64,000 nucleotides of DNA from Mytilus edulis. Taxonomy: Eukaryota > Mollusca > Bivalvia > Mytilida > Mytilidae. The DNA is taken from positions 49,684,830 to 49,748,829 of the forward strand of contig NC_092344.1 of the NCBI RefSeq assembly GCF_963676685.1, given 5' to 3'. The position numbers were made by a program, and so were the translations under genes. The notes below the pieces were generated by a model. That model was not told the DNA's origin. It worked only from the letters and a program-made list of their open reading frames with translations, and ran no database searches. This document shows, in pieces, positions 44,452-55,700 of this stretch (position 1 is the first letter of the stretch; each line of letters starts with the position of its first letter).

Positions 44452-45671
44452 TAAAAAATATCATTTTAATTGCAGACAATTAAACAAATAAACAGAATAC
44501 ACGTGTTTACAAATTTATACTGCAACTGCCTGCGTTTATTTCCTGTAAATATAGTAACATAGCTATATTTTGTATAATGTCAATTTCATTATGGAATACT
44601 TTCTTCACAATCAGGGGTTCATTAATGGATGAGAACAAGTTTGACATTAATGTTACGATTTTAACAGCTGCCAATGTATTAATTTAAGTTGCAGTATAAA
44701 AACATTATTAGGTAAATGTCATACAAGTATGAACTTGTTTGTACTCGGCGCAAAACTGGGGAAGGGCATGATAGAACCTCGCCCTTCCACAATTTCTCAG
44801 CCTCATACAACAAAGTTTATATTGTCCTGACATTTACCTAATATTGTATATATACATATACATATATGCAAACATATTAAAACATAGATAAGACTAGTAG
44901 TGATGGGGTCAGTGATGCCGATGTCGCTGATCTGTTTTATCGACAATTTGTATGTATTTTTACTTTTATTGTACCGCCCTTGCGTTCCATACATTTTTAT
45001 ATAAATAGACACGACATTATCCCAGGTAACACGCATATTTATTTTAAAAGTATTCTTGCTTTAATTATAGCCTAGGTGTCTATATTGACACCGATATAAA
45101 TAAAATAATATCTTTAAAGTAACATTATTGACTTACTAATTTACTTGTTGCATGTAGAGATTAATATAATAAGCAATTTTTCGAACGAGTTCACAACTTT
45201 TCCTACTAATGGTATCAAAGGCCGATAACCACAAATTGTTTACCTATGGAACGTCTAAGAAATAAAACAGGTAACAGTTAATTCTTTGCAGTGTCGGATT
45301 TCACTCAAAGTAAATATAATTTATATGTTATAAAAAATGTGGACAATTTCTTGCAAAAATGATAAGTTTTCCTTTCAAAGCGAGGCATTTACGCACTAAA
45401 TATGTCGTTGGCAGATTATCATCATGATCATCATGATGCAATGTGGATTATTTTTATAATTGGTAAATAAGTTCCAGCAAATTTCGAATTTGTTGGCAAT
45501 TGCACGAAGAAAATTCGAGACGATGGTTTACACCTACTTCATTATTGTGTTCATTTGTGTCTTACACTTTCGTCACAAAGTTTAATTTCCTTTTTATCAT
45601 AGTAAAAAAAAAAAAATCATTTATACTGAGACTACTATAACAATTTAGTAGTCTCTGATTTGTACATTTTA
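44452..45671. other. Intergenic DNA upstream of the zinc-finger exon
   Basis: No gene recognised. An inverted pair of ATTAGGTAAATGTCA (about 44707-44721 and 44829-44843) encloses about 110 bases and may be a small foldback repeat. A 9-base-arm stem (GAGACTACT/AGTAGTCTC) lies near 45627-45655. Confidence 0.45.
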
Positions 45672-45978
45672 GGGAGCTACCATTTGATTTTTATGGGGAG
45701 GGGGGAGAGAGGGGGGGGGGGGCGTGGGGGCTAGGATGAAATTTGAAAAAAAATAGGCAGGACAGGAGTTTTGAGTAAAAAAAAAGGCAGGATGAGACAA
45801 TTGCCCAAAAAAAAAAGTCAGGACGACAATTTAGGTAAAAAAAAGTCAGGATAAACTAAAAAAAAGCAGGACCAAACAGAGTGAAAAATAAAAATGCAGG
45901 ACAGATATTACAGCTAAAAAAAATGCAGGACAAAATTTTTCATCCTAGCCCCCCCATAAAAATCAAATGGTAGCTCCC
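45672..45978. mobile_element. Harbinger-like MITE, copy 2
   Basis: A 307-base element with the same TIR (GGGAGCTACCATTTGATTTT) and interior GGCAGGAC repeats as 37316-37576. It is flanked by TTA on both sides (45669-45671 and 45979-45981). Poly-G/poly-C tracts lie next to the TIRs. Confidence 0.82.
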
Positions 45979-46079
45979 TTAGTTCAGTTTGGTATACATA
46001 ATTTTTAAGGCCTTTCGTTTCCATTGTATCGTGTTGTGTTAATATTTTATGTATCATACACAAGAATGAAAGACATTTT

Positions 46080-46386
46080 TTATGCCCCACCTACGATAGT
46101 AGAGGGGCATTATGTTTTCTGGTCTGTGCGTCCGTCCGTTCGTCCGTCCGTTCGTTCGTTCGTCCGTCTGTCCCGCTTCAGGTTAAAGTTTTTGGTCAAG
46201 GTAGTTTTTGATGAAGTTGAAGTCCAATCGACTTCAAACTTAGTATACATGTTCCCTATGATATGATCTTTTTAATTTTAATGCCAAATTAGAGGGTTTA
46301 CCCCAATTTCACGGTCCACTGAACATAGAAAATGATAGTGCGAGTGGGGCATTCGTGTACTGGCCCCAGGGGACACATTCTTGTTT
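46080..46386 (+). repeat. Dispersed repeat with (CGTC)n-like tract, copy 1
   Basis: Begins TATGCCCCACCTACGATAG, has a CGTCCGTTCGTCCGTCC microsatellite-like stretch, and ends GGCATTCGTGTACTGG to ACACATTCTTGTTT. Related copies are at 46816-47289 and 58688-58932. The apparent ORF inside is an artefact of the repeat. Confidence 0.7.
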
Positions 46387-46815
46387 TTACATTAATCAGT
46401 ACACGTGCTATGTCATTGATGCATCTTATTAATAGTTATCATTGATGCAAACGTGAAACAATTATATATATCATTATACCATTTTAGAATTTTTAATATA
46501 TGATCTTTTTTACCTTAAATGTGATAAAAAAAAATCCATAGCAAGTGAACTGTTAGAAAGATTTCCAAATATGATTCTTCAATAAAAAAAAATAGATCAG
46601 CGTTTACTGTTGTCAATGGCCATTTGAAAGTAACATTCAAATTTTTTTTATTTTTCCCCAATATTTCTTTTGTAGTTATGGTACCTTTGACTATGGGTCG
46701 ATGCTTTAAAAAAATCATAAAAAATCCATTTTTCGTCGCAGTTATTTTAACCATAGCAGATAAGATTGAGATGGAAAAATGATGAAACAATCTAATTATC
46801 AAGAAAAAATATTTT

Positions 46816-47289
46816 TATGCCCCACCTACGATGGTAGAGGGCCATCATGTTTTCTGGTCTGTGCCTCCGTTCGTCCGTCCGTTCGTTCTTTCGTTCGTTC
46901 GTCCCGCTTCAGGTTAAAGTTTTTGGTCGAGGTAGTTTTTGATGAAGTTGAAGTCCAATCAATTTGAAACTTAGTACACATGTTCCCTATGATATGATCT
47001 TTCTAATTTTAATGCCAAATTAAAGTATTGAACCCAATTTCATGGTCCAGTAGTGGCGGATCCAGCCATTTAAAAAAGGGGGAGGGGGGGGGGGTCCCAA
47101 CCCAGAGTAAAAGGGGGGGGGGGGGTTCCAACTATATGCTCCCATTCAAATACATTGATCGGCCAAAAAAAAGGGGGGTTCCAACCCCCGGAACCCCCCC
47201 CCCCCCCCCTTTTGGATCCGCCACTGTCCAGTGAACATGTAAAATGATAGTGCGAGTGGGGCATCCGTGTACTATAAGCACTTTCTTGT
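46816..47289 (+). repeat. Dispersed repeat with (CGTC)n-like tract, copy 2, interrupted
   Basis: Same family as 46080-46386, split by a 174-base insertion (47052-47225). Joining the two sides, minus one target duplication, restores the GGTCCA[G/C]TGAACAT context seen in copy 1. Confidence 0.75.
47052..47225. mobile_element. 174-bp MITE with 12-bp TIR and 7-bp TSD
   Basis: It starts AGTGGCGGATCC and ends with the exact inverse GGATCCGCCACT, between two copies of GTCCAGT (47045-47051 and 47226-47232). The interior is rich in G and C runs. It is nested in copy 2 of the dispersed repeat. The overlapping reading frames have no protein meaning. Confidence 0.85.
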
Positions 47290-49941
47290 TTATCAATGTT
47301 TTCAGTTGTCAACTGCATTTGAAATGCAAACTCCAAACCTCCGTTCGACAGATGTTGCACGGACAGTTTACACATGGGTCGACATGATAAAAAGGTTGAC
47401 TTTATAATAATTTAAGCCTTGGCCACTTTCATTATTTGGAAATAAAAAGTGGTAATTGTTATTGAATGTTCTATCGAATTTTAAAAAACAGAAAAATGTA
47501 TCAAAATGACGTATTTTGTTTATGAATATGATATACCGTGGCCATGATATATTTCGATAAAAAAAAAATGAACAATAGAATATATACATTCAAAACCGAT
47601 GTTATATCAATTTACCAAAATTATGAAGACTTAATTTAAATAGACATAAAAGATATCATGTGTCATAATAAAATTATATCTCGGTGAGCAATTTAAAATT
47701 ATCAGAATTTTTATAAAAATTTCTTAAACAGCATAGGTTATCTCGGTTTGAAGTGTCCAATATTCTTTAAAATGTCACAGTTTTGATCAGAGTTGCATTT
47801 ATATAACGTACGATTAGTCATTAAAGTTCAAATAGCAGTGAAATACTGAACTATGATCCCTTAATACATAAACCAAGTGGTCACTGCCCTTCCCTTTTTA
47901 TTTGCTATTTTACTCCGAAATTGATCGTGTCGTAGATTTATCTATAAGTCAAATATACCTACATATATATATACTATCGATGACAACAATAGAACAGTAT
48001 GCAGAAAGTCTATAAGTATACTGTATGCATGGTACATTTTTTGTAGATAGTGTTACATTTTGATAGAGGCGGATTGAGGGCGAGGGTCAAGCGGGCCGAG
48101 TTCTCTTATGGAGTTGTGAACATAATGATATGTAATCAATACATTGACTTTTTTTTTTAAAGTATCACTCTTAACGATGGTTTGCATGGGGCCCTTTTCA
48201 AAATCCTGTATCCGTACCAGATTTATTTATATAATCAACAAGTGTCACAAGCAGGCGTAACGAGATTAATTTTCCTATTCGCAGAAACACGTTTCCCATT
48301 TAGGACCCTGCTGTAGATCAAGCAACTGAGCCATTATTTTATATTGTAAAAATCGTTTCGTTTTCTGTCTTTTTTATTCATTTCGTTTCATCATATTTTG
48401 ATTTGGCAAATTTTGTTCCGTTTATTCATTTAGTATCGTTTCGTTCCATTCCTGTTTTTTTTCCCCATTTGTTTCACACTTAATTAGGACCAACACAATT
48501 ATTCGAAAGAGAGTCTGGATTTAGTTTAAGGAATAGAGAATAAGTAGCAGAATGTGCAGAATAAACATGATAAATATAAAACAATGAATTATAGACATGA
48601 TAGTAGAGAAATATATGCAAAAAAAGTAAACAATTGTAAAATATAGAATAACTTTGGCAAAATAAATAACGAATAGACCGAGCGTAATGCAGTATGGACA
48701 GTTATGTACAATATGAATAAAGAATTGAATGCTTCTTTTTGTAAATAATTATTAGGGGGTAAAAAGTTAATTCACAAAAATACTTAACTCCGGGGGAGAA
48801 ATCAGAAGGGAAAGTCCGTCTAGAATCAAACGGCAAAATCAAATTAAGCTTAACACATCAAACGAACGGATAACAACTGTCTTATTTCTGACATGGTACA
48901 GACATTATTTTATGTAGGATAAAGTGGATTTAAAACCTGGTTTTATAGCTAGCTAAACCGCTCACTTGTATGACAGTCGCATTAAAGTACATTGTATGAA
49001 TGTGCGCACGATCAACGCTTTTACGACCCAATAAAATTACTAAACAAAGTATTTGATAAATTACATTTTTTGCTAGAATCATGACAACACGGTTTCTTTC
49101 AAGTCTTTTCTTTTATTTATCTGTGCCCTTTATTGTGGAAGCTCGTGTCATCATTGATGTTACTTTGTCATACTCAAAAGAAATTTAAATTCAGAATGAC
49201 ACGATATTGCTGTTAGCCAATCAGAATATTGTATTTTAATGAAACATACGTGTAATGTAACTATTAGAATAGAGAAAAATGGACACAATATATGAAGAAT
49301 AGGGAATAGTGGACAGAATAAATAATTTGAAGTATTATAGAGAAACGATCCAAAGGGCATACACATTACAGAAAAAAGAGAACATCGTGAATTGAGTAAA
49401 TAGATTCTTAATAATATAAGACTTCCAAACTTGAAAATTGAGACTGTAGAAACACTTTTGTCGCAGGTTAAGGGAACAACCATTTACCTACTAAAAGGGG
49501 GTATTGTTTTTCCTTTTACAAATATGTTCTGATGAAGACAAAAATATCTTGGTCAAGCAGGTGACATAAAAAAATCTTCTGGATCTAAATCATTCCCACA
49601 CCTTATAGTGTTACATTTTAACTTTTGAAAGACAAAAACAAATACCGCTAAACGATACTAAAAATATAGTAAAATCAACCCCCCCCCCCCCCCCCCCCCA
49701 ATTAATAAATAAAATTAGATTGATGTTAAATGATTGCTCCCTAAAAATGCTTTTTAATTAGAACGTTTATGTAATATTTATATGTATATATTTGCGGATA
49801 TTATATATATACCATGTATACAATTTTGATTAACATTTCTATGAATATTTAACAGTATTATCATAGCTAGAAAGATACATCTTTCAATTGGACAGAAAAT
49901 GCAATTTGTAATAATTCATCTTTGAATAGACTGATTTTGCA
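47290..49941. other. Intergenic, no gene recognised
   Basis: The part at 48780-48960 is a diverged dispersed repeat related to 29680-29800 and to 62850-62910. A run of 21 C occupies 49679-49699. The frames on the minus strand (for example 49160-49483) have no recognisable domain. Confidence 0.45.
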
Positions 49942-49981
49942 GTTGTTGGACTTGTTCTCATCATTATTTTCTTTTGATTAG

Positions 49982-51599
49982 ACTCGAAGCAACTGACAGA
50001 AATGAAAGTAAAGACGCCTGGACAGAAACAAATGATATTTCCTACAACGGAACATCAGCTACTTCTATGATTGTCTCCATTGATCAGAATTCGGGTCCAA
50101 TTACGGAAGAAATGAAAAGTAAAGACGTCTGTACAGACACAAATGAAATTTCCTACAACGGAACATCAGCTACTTCCATGATTGTCTCCCTTGATCAGAC
50201 TTCCGGTCCAATAATGGAAGAAATGAAAAGTGAAGACGCCTGTACAGAAACAAATGAAATTTCATACAACGGAACATCAGCTTTTTCCATGATTGTCTCC
50301 CTTGATCGGGCTTCCGGTCCAATTATGGAAGAAATGAAAAGTGAAGACGCCTGTACAGAAACAAATAAAATTTCCTACAACGTAACATCAGCTACTTCTA
50401 TGATTGTCTCCCTTGATCAGACTTCCGGTCCAATAATGGAGGATCGCTTAGTTAGCTTTCATGACAAAGGAATTAGTTATATATGTAAAGTATGTGGCAC
50501 TGAGTGTAGAAACAATGCAGATCTAGAGGAACATATAATAACTCACACTGCTGAAAACCAAGCTTTCAAATGTAAAAAGTGTAAAAAAGAGTTTCGCGCA
50601 TATAGTGTGCTACAGATGCATTTAAAGACACACGCTAGGAGTCATATATGTGAAAAATGTGGTATAGGTTTTCGTAAGGATGATGACTTAAAGACACACT
50701 TGAAAAGTCACTCTGAAGATAAGCCTAATGTATTTACATGTGATGTATGTGATAGAGGGTTTAGTGTGTATAGATATCTACAGACCCACATGAGAACACA
50801 TACTGGAGAAAAACCTTATAAATGTGATGTTTGTGGTAGAAGATTTGCTTGTAGTAATTTCAAACGAACTCATGTGAGAACACATACCGGTGAAAAACCT
50901 TATGTTTGTGATGTATGTGGGAAAAGTTGTAGCCAGCTTAGTAGTATACAGAGCCACATGAGAACACATACAGGTGATAAATCTTTTAAATGTGATGTAT
51001 GTCGTAAAGTGTTTACTAACAAATGCTGCTTGAGGAGACATACAAAAATACACAGTGGTGAAAGACCTTTCAAATGTGATGTATGTGGCCATGGGTTTAT
51101 TCAGAATTGTGACCTACAGAAACATATGAAAATACATACAGGTAACGAAGATAAACTGTATAAATGTGATGTTTGTGGGAAAGGATTTACTAACAAATGG
51201 TACTTGAAGAACCACACAGCAACTCACACTGGTGAAAGACCCTTCATTTGTGATGTGTGTGGTAATGGGTTTAGAAAAAATTGCGACATAATGAGACACA
51301 TGAGAATACACACTGGTCACGTGGATAAAAGGTATAAATGTGAAATATGTGATAAAAGGTTTAGTAGGAAACAGCACTTAACAACTCACATGAGAACACA
51401 TACTGGTGATAAACCGTATAAATGTGATGTATGTGGGAGAGGGTTTACTACCAGTTGGTGCTTGAAGAGACACACAACAACACACACTGGTGAAAGACCT
51501 GTCAATTGTGATATATGTGGTAAAGGTTTCATTCAGAATTGTGACTTACAAAAACACATGAGAATACATACTGGTGATAAACCGTTTAAATGTGATTGA
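49982..51599 (+). CDS. C2H2 zinc-finger protein, 13 fingers, four 37-aa N-terminal repeats
   Basis: Probably the last coding exon. The frame opens after TGA at 49932, and usable acceptors are TTTTGCAG (to 49942) and TTTTGATTAG (to 49981). The first in-frame ATG is only at 50067, so the true start lies upstream and was not found. Four direct 111-base repeats follow (unit starts about 50007, 50118, 50229, 50340). Each codes a 37-residue acidic/Ser-Thr unit such as SKDVCTDTNEISYNGTSATS plus MIVSLDQTSGPIMEEMK. Then come 13 C2H2 fingers, the first three less canonical, the rest CDVCG types joined by TGEKPY/TGERPF linkers. The stop falls inside a fourteenth finger after its first Cys (KPFKCD). A poly(A) signal AATAAA is at 51686-51691. 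Likely a nuclear DNA-binding protein; target unknown. Confidence 0.8.
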
Positions 51600-51766
51600 T
51601 ATCATACATGTTATAAATCAGTGTATATAAAGTGAGAATCCTGTTTGTTCATTTTCACTGTCGTATGCGAGTATGTCTATTGTAGAATAAAGGATGACGG
51701 GAAAAACTGCGTTTGTTTACTTTTTGTAAATACGAAATAATTGATTTCAATGTATGTTTTATAAAT

Positions 51767-51862
51767 ATTTTGATATGAGCGTCACTGATGAGTCTTATTA
51801 TGTAGACGAAACGCGCGTCTGGCGTACTAAATTATAATCCTGGTACCTTTGATAACTATTAA
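51767..51862 (-). repeat. SINE-like repeat, CGCGCGT family, truncated
   Basis: GAGCGTCACTGATGAGTC, then GACGAAACGCGCGTCTGGCG, then TAATCCTGGTACCTTTGATA, just downstream of the 13-finger gene. Confidence 0.7.
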
Positions 51863-52014
51863 CACAATTCCATTAGAATATAACTTTTTAATGTATAATA
51901 AAAGGATTAAAGTCCCAAAAAGTGTAATTAAAGCAACTGAATCCTTAATGTTGTTGTATGGATGCGAGTCATTTCAACAATAGATGTGATGAATTATCTT
52001 TTTAAGTGCAATCA

Positions 52015-52670
52015 TTATACCCCCGCTTTAAAAAAAAAGGGGGGGGGGTATACTGTTTTACCTCTGTCTGTCAGTCCGTCAGTCCGTCCATCAGTCCGTC
52101 CGTCCGTCAGTCAGTCCGTCCCACAAAACTTTCGTCACATTTTTCTCAGGAACTACACATCCACCCTTTCTGTAATTTGGTATCAACAATTATATATGTC
52201 AGCCATACCGTGTGATGCGTTTTCAGATTCATCACTTGACAACTTCCTGTTTACCGAACACTTGTATGATTTTACACATGATAGCCAAATTGAAAATTTT
52301 CGTCACATTTTTCTCAGGAACTACAATACAAGGATTTCTGAAATTTGGTTTCAGGATTTATATACATGTAAGTCAGCTTTACCGTGTGATGCGTTTTCAG
52401 ATTCATCACTCGACAACTTCCTGTTTACCGAACACTTGTATGATTTTACACATGATAGCCAAGTTGAAAATTTTCGTCACATTTTTCTCAGGAACTACAA
52501 TACAAGGATTTCTGAAATTTGGTTTCAGGATTTATATAAGTCAGCTTTACTGTGTGATGTGTTTTCAGATTCATCACTCGACAACTTCCTGTTTACCGAA
52601 CACTTGCATATTTTTACACTATTAATATTATCCACTTGCGGCGGGGGTATCATCAGTGAGCAGTAGCTCG
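52015..52670 (+). repeat. Dispersed repeat with three tandem ~170-bp units
   Basis: It starts with a G-run and a GTCCGTCAGTCCGTC tract, then units beginning CGTCACATTTTTCTCAGGAA at 52133, 52301 and 52475 (168 and 174 bases apart). It ends near GGCGGGGGTATCATCAGTG. Because the periods are multiples of three, the frame 51962-52666 shows a triplicated peptide (NFRHIFLRNY, then FSDSSLDNFLFTEH). I treat it as a noncoding repeat, because it is bounded by microsatellite-like DNA and has no start context or known domain. Confidence 0.65.
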
Positions 52671-53230
52671 CAGTTTCACTTGTTACTGATGAGGAACTTT
52701 TGGAGGTGCAATGATTTTTCATTATTGCTTTATATAATTCGACATGCGACAACTAAAAATACTCAATTATCACACATTTTCTAACGGAATATTACAATAC
52801 CCTGCGTAATACAAGTTCAACTGATTATAAATCTTCGATATTTTTTGATATTTTTTTTAAATGTTTTAATGTAAAATAGAACATTTTTTGTCAAGCTGAA
52901 TGTAAAAACAAAATAAATGAACCATATGTGGATGTACAGGCTATTTTTCTATATTTTGTCTGTAATTTGTCGTCATTAATTCAAAAAATCAAACACATCA
53001 AGTTTGCACTCAAAACGTTTAAAGAATATTTTTCAAATTTAATTGTGCTGATTGACAGCTGTTTCATTGAAGGAAACGCTATTTCTTTTCTATTTTTCAT
53101 TTTTTTAAATACAGTTTCAATGATGAGAAGTACAACTGAATACAAGAAAGAAAACAAACTGTATTCAACATTTTATTTTATAAAAAAGCAATACTGTTAG
53201 TGTGAAGTCTGGATTTCAGTGAAATGTTGT
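52671..53230. other. Downstream of copy G
   Basis: No gene recognised. AT-rich. It ends with the likely poly(A) region of G (AATAAA on the minus strand from TTTTATTTTATAAAA near 53170). Confidence 0.5.
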
Positions 53231-54414
53231 TCATGGTTTGTATCCTTTAGACGATCTCCTTCTACAAATCATGCGACAATTAACAGAAGCACAGTATTTG
53301 TTCGTTGGACAATCACCATCACTAAAACAGTTGTTTTTACAATCAGTTTTTGCTCCTGCCATTGACTTAGAAACGAATCCCGAACCGGAAGAACGTGCTG
53401 ATCCACTTCGTCTGGACGAAACTCTGTCTATAACATCTAGTCCACTACGTCCAGAAGAGATGGCGTCAAGAATATCAGAACTAGCGGGTCAAGCTAGATG
53501 ATGAACTTCTTATTATTTCTGACCCTGTGTTTCCACTTCTGATAGAGTCTGCCAATCTAAATGTACCAATTATACTTCCAGAAGAAATGTCGACGCAGTA
53601 ATTGCTACAGCCATCGTGTACACATTTATATCCTGAACGACATAATTTGTCTTCTCCACATCCATAATGACAGTCACTGTCATCGTCAGAGAAAGCAGGA
53701 GACAAACCAGCTAAAGAACCTCAAATGGTTCCCGATACAGAGGTCCTGCCTCCAACAGTAGCCCCAGACAATCCTCTACCAGAAGATGACTCGTGTGTTA
53801 TAAATTTAATGTCTATTCCATGAGAAGTTCCAACTCCTCTTGATCCTGCTCGTCTGTTTGCATCAATAACATCAAGTATAGAAGCAGATCCACCACCACG
53901 ACGCCTGTTTATGTTTCTGGTAACTGTGCTTTCGACCAGTATAGCTTCTTCACACCATTTGTATCTAATGCATGTTTTTCTGTGGGTGCATAGACTGTAA
54001 AAAAATATATCTGACATTTTATCTTCACAAATATACATGATCTTGAATCTATATACAGATATATGGATTTATGGTATTTTTGCCAATAAAACATTTTCTA
54101 CTATAATACAGGGACCGTACAGATTTAGCACTGTATAAAACGCATACCGTTTTGAAAGCTATGAAGGACTCCACATTACAAAAATGAAACAACATGAACC
54201 AGAAAACCATTTTTTTTCAAGTTTTTCTATTAATATTTACCAAATACTTCGTATTGAATGACATTGTTTCGTTTGTAAAGCTTGAGTATTTATCTCAACA
54301 TCGAAAACACATTAAAATATAGCCTATAAATCTACAAAAAGCAAATCGAATATTACCGGCTAGTGTCACTGTGGCCAATGCCAACGAAAAGAAAAAGGTC
54401 TGAAATCTCATCAT
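53231..54414 (-). pseudogene. Family copy G: decayed two-module gene
   Basis: Exon 1 is 54414-54357 (MMRFQTFFFSLALATVTLA, donor GCCG|GTAAT, weaker than the GTAAG of other copies). Exon 2 runs 53994-53231. Lesions relative to A and E are: a one-base deletion near 53950 shifting the frame right after the conserved N-terminus; TGA at 53723-53721 where relatives have AGA; and a deletion of about 120 bases with frame loss ending in TAG at 53483-53481. Both cysteine modules are still legible in separate frames (CHYGCGEDKLC and CFSDGDC). The extra linker with ADSIRS and NTGSE links it to F. No noncoding exon or TATA promoter was found at the expected place upstream, where the sequence jumps to DNA that in F lies beyond the promoter. 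Confidence 0.82.
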
Positions 54415-54660
54415 TCTTAACAATTCTGAAAAACACAAAATAAAATTATGTTTTACAAAATATAGAGAATTGTTATCGACACATGACTCACACTAAACAC
54501 TGAGTATCAGCATATTGCTTGCTTTTGTTATAGACCTACAAGACAGTTACATATCAAAAACAATTCTTGGTGCGAATATTGTTAGTTATTGAGTAAAACG
54601 AAATGACAGAATTTCTTCAATCGATTCCAAAGGTTAGATTTTATTGTGCTAGTAATACAA

Positions 54661-54842
54661 TTAACGGTACCAATTTTCTTGCACCAGATGCGCATTTCGA
54701 CAATACATGTCTCTTCAGTGATGCTCATAGCCAAAATATTTGAAATCCAAAACTTATATAAAAGATGAAGATCGAGCTATAATCCAAAATGTCCAAAAAG
54801 TATAGCCAAATCCGTGAAAGGAATCAGAGCTTTGCATAAGTT
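54661..54842 (+). repeat. SINE-like repeat, GATGCGCATTTCGAC family, copy 1
   Basis: From ACGGTACCAATTTTCTTGCA through GATGCGCATTTCGACAATAC to GGAATCAGAGCTTTGCATAA. A second full copy is at 60952-61135 and a 5' fragment at 61301-61338. Confidence 0.7.
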
Positions 54843-55556
54843 GTGTACAATTTATATAGTATGTAAGGGTTCTATCCGCAAAAAAACATTATTAAATAAA
54901 GAATTAAGAAAGAAAGAAAGCAGATAAAGTTTGAAATTAAGTGTTTCCAAAACTTTAAAGGGGTATCTGCAAATATATATAAAAAAACGATTAAACTCAT
55001 CAATTGTAACATTAACGGACCCACTACTACTCCAAATGAGCATTTCTACAATAAACTTTTATTAATTCTGTGATTTTGACGATAAACATTGTAAACATAT
55101 TTTAAATTAAAAAGGTTTAGCCAAATCCGCCAACTGAATCATATAAATTAATCAAATAAATAATGATACAAAAATTATATTTCAAAGAGATTGTATAGCA
55201 ATTACAAATCAGAAAGGTATGATAGAAATTGATGCAGGAATTAACAAACGACGAAAAAGGCCTAGGCATTAAAGGAAAGTAGCATTTTATCAAATGATTT
55301 AAAATCGGTATTTCTTTCTAAAGGAAATATTATTCCAATGATATTTAAGTATTGTATATAGTACCTTTAATATCTCAAAAAATTATGTCAGTTGGGTTTT
55401 CACTTCCGATATATTTTATAACAAACCAAAAGAATTTTATGCCATGACATTATATTTTGAAGCAAAATGTTTATGTGAATAAACATTTATACGGGTTTCT
55501 TAATTTTTAATTAATTAAATGAATAACGTTTAGTTGAACAATAATATAAAATTCTA

Positions 55557-55700
55557 TATTGGGCCATCAATGCTCTTCAACTTTGTATTTGTTTAGCTTT
55601 CTTACTATTATGATCTGAGCGACACTGATGAGTCTTCTGTAGACGAAACGTGCGTCTTGCGTACTAAATTTAAAGCCTTGTACCTTTAATAACTACATGT
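55557..55700 (-). repeat. SINE-like repeat, CGCGCGT family
   Basis: ATCAATGCTCTTCAACTTTG, then GACGAAACGTGCGTCTTGCG, then CCTTGTACCTTTAATAACT. It corresponds in position and sense to the member in intron 1 of F at 37744, so it predates the F/G duplication. Confidence 0.65.

Noticed and set aside
45627-45655. Stem-loop GAGACTACT/AGTAGTCTC as a terminator or histone stem-loop
   Set aside because: No gene ends nearby and the sequence does not fit the histone consensus.
47028-47375. Gly/Pro-rich ORFs on both strands
   Set aside because: Produced by poly-G and poly-C runs of the 174-bp MITE.
49679-49699. 21-base C run as a functional element
   Set aside because: Could be a simple repeat or assembly artefact; nothing around it supports function.
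51962-52666. 234-residue ORF with internal peptide repeats
   Set aside because: Lies in a dispersed repeat with G-runs and GTCC microsatellite; no domain, no start or splice context.
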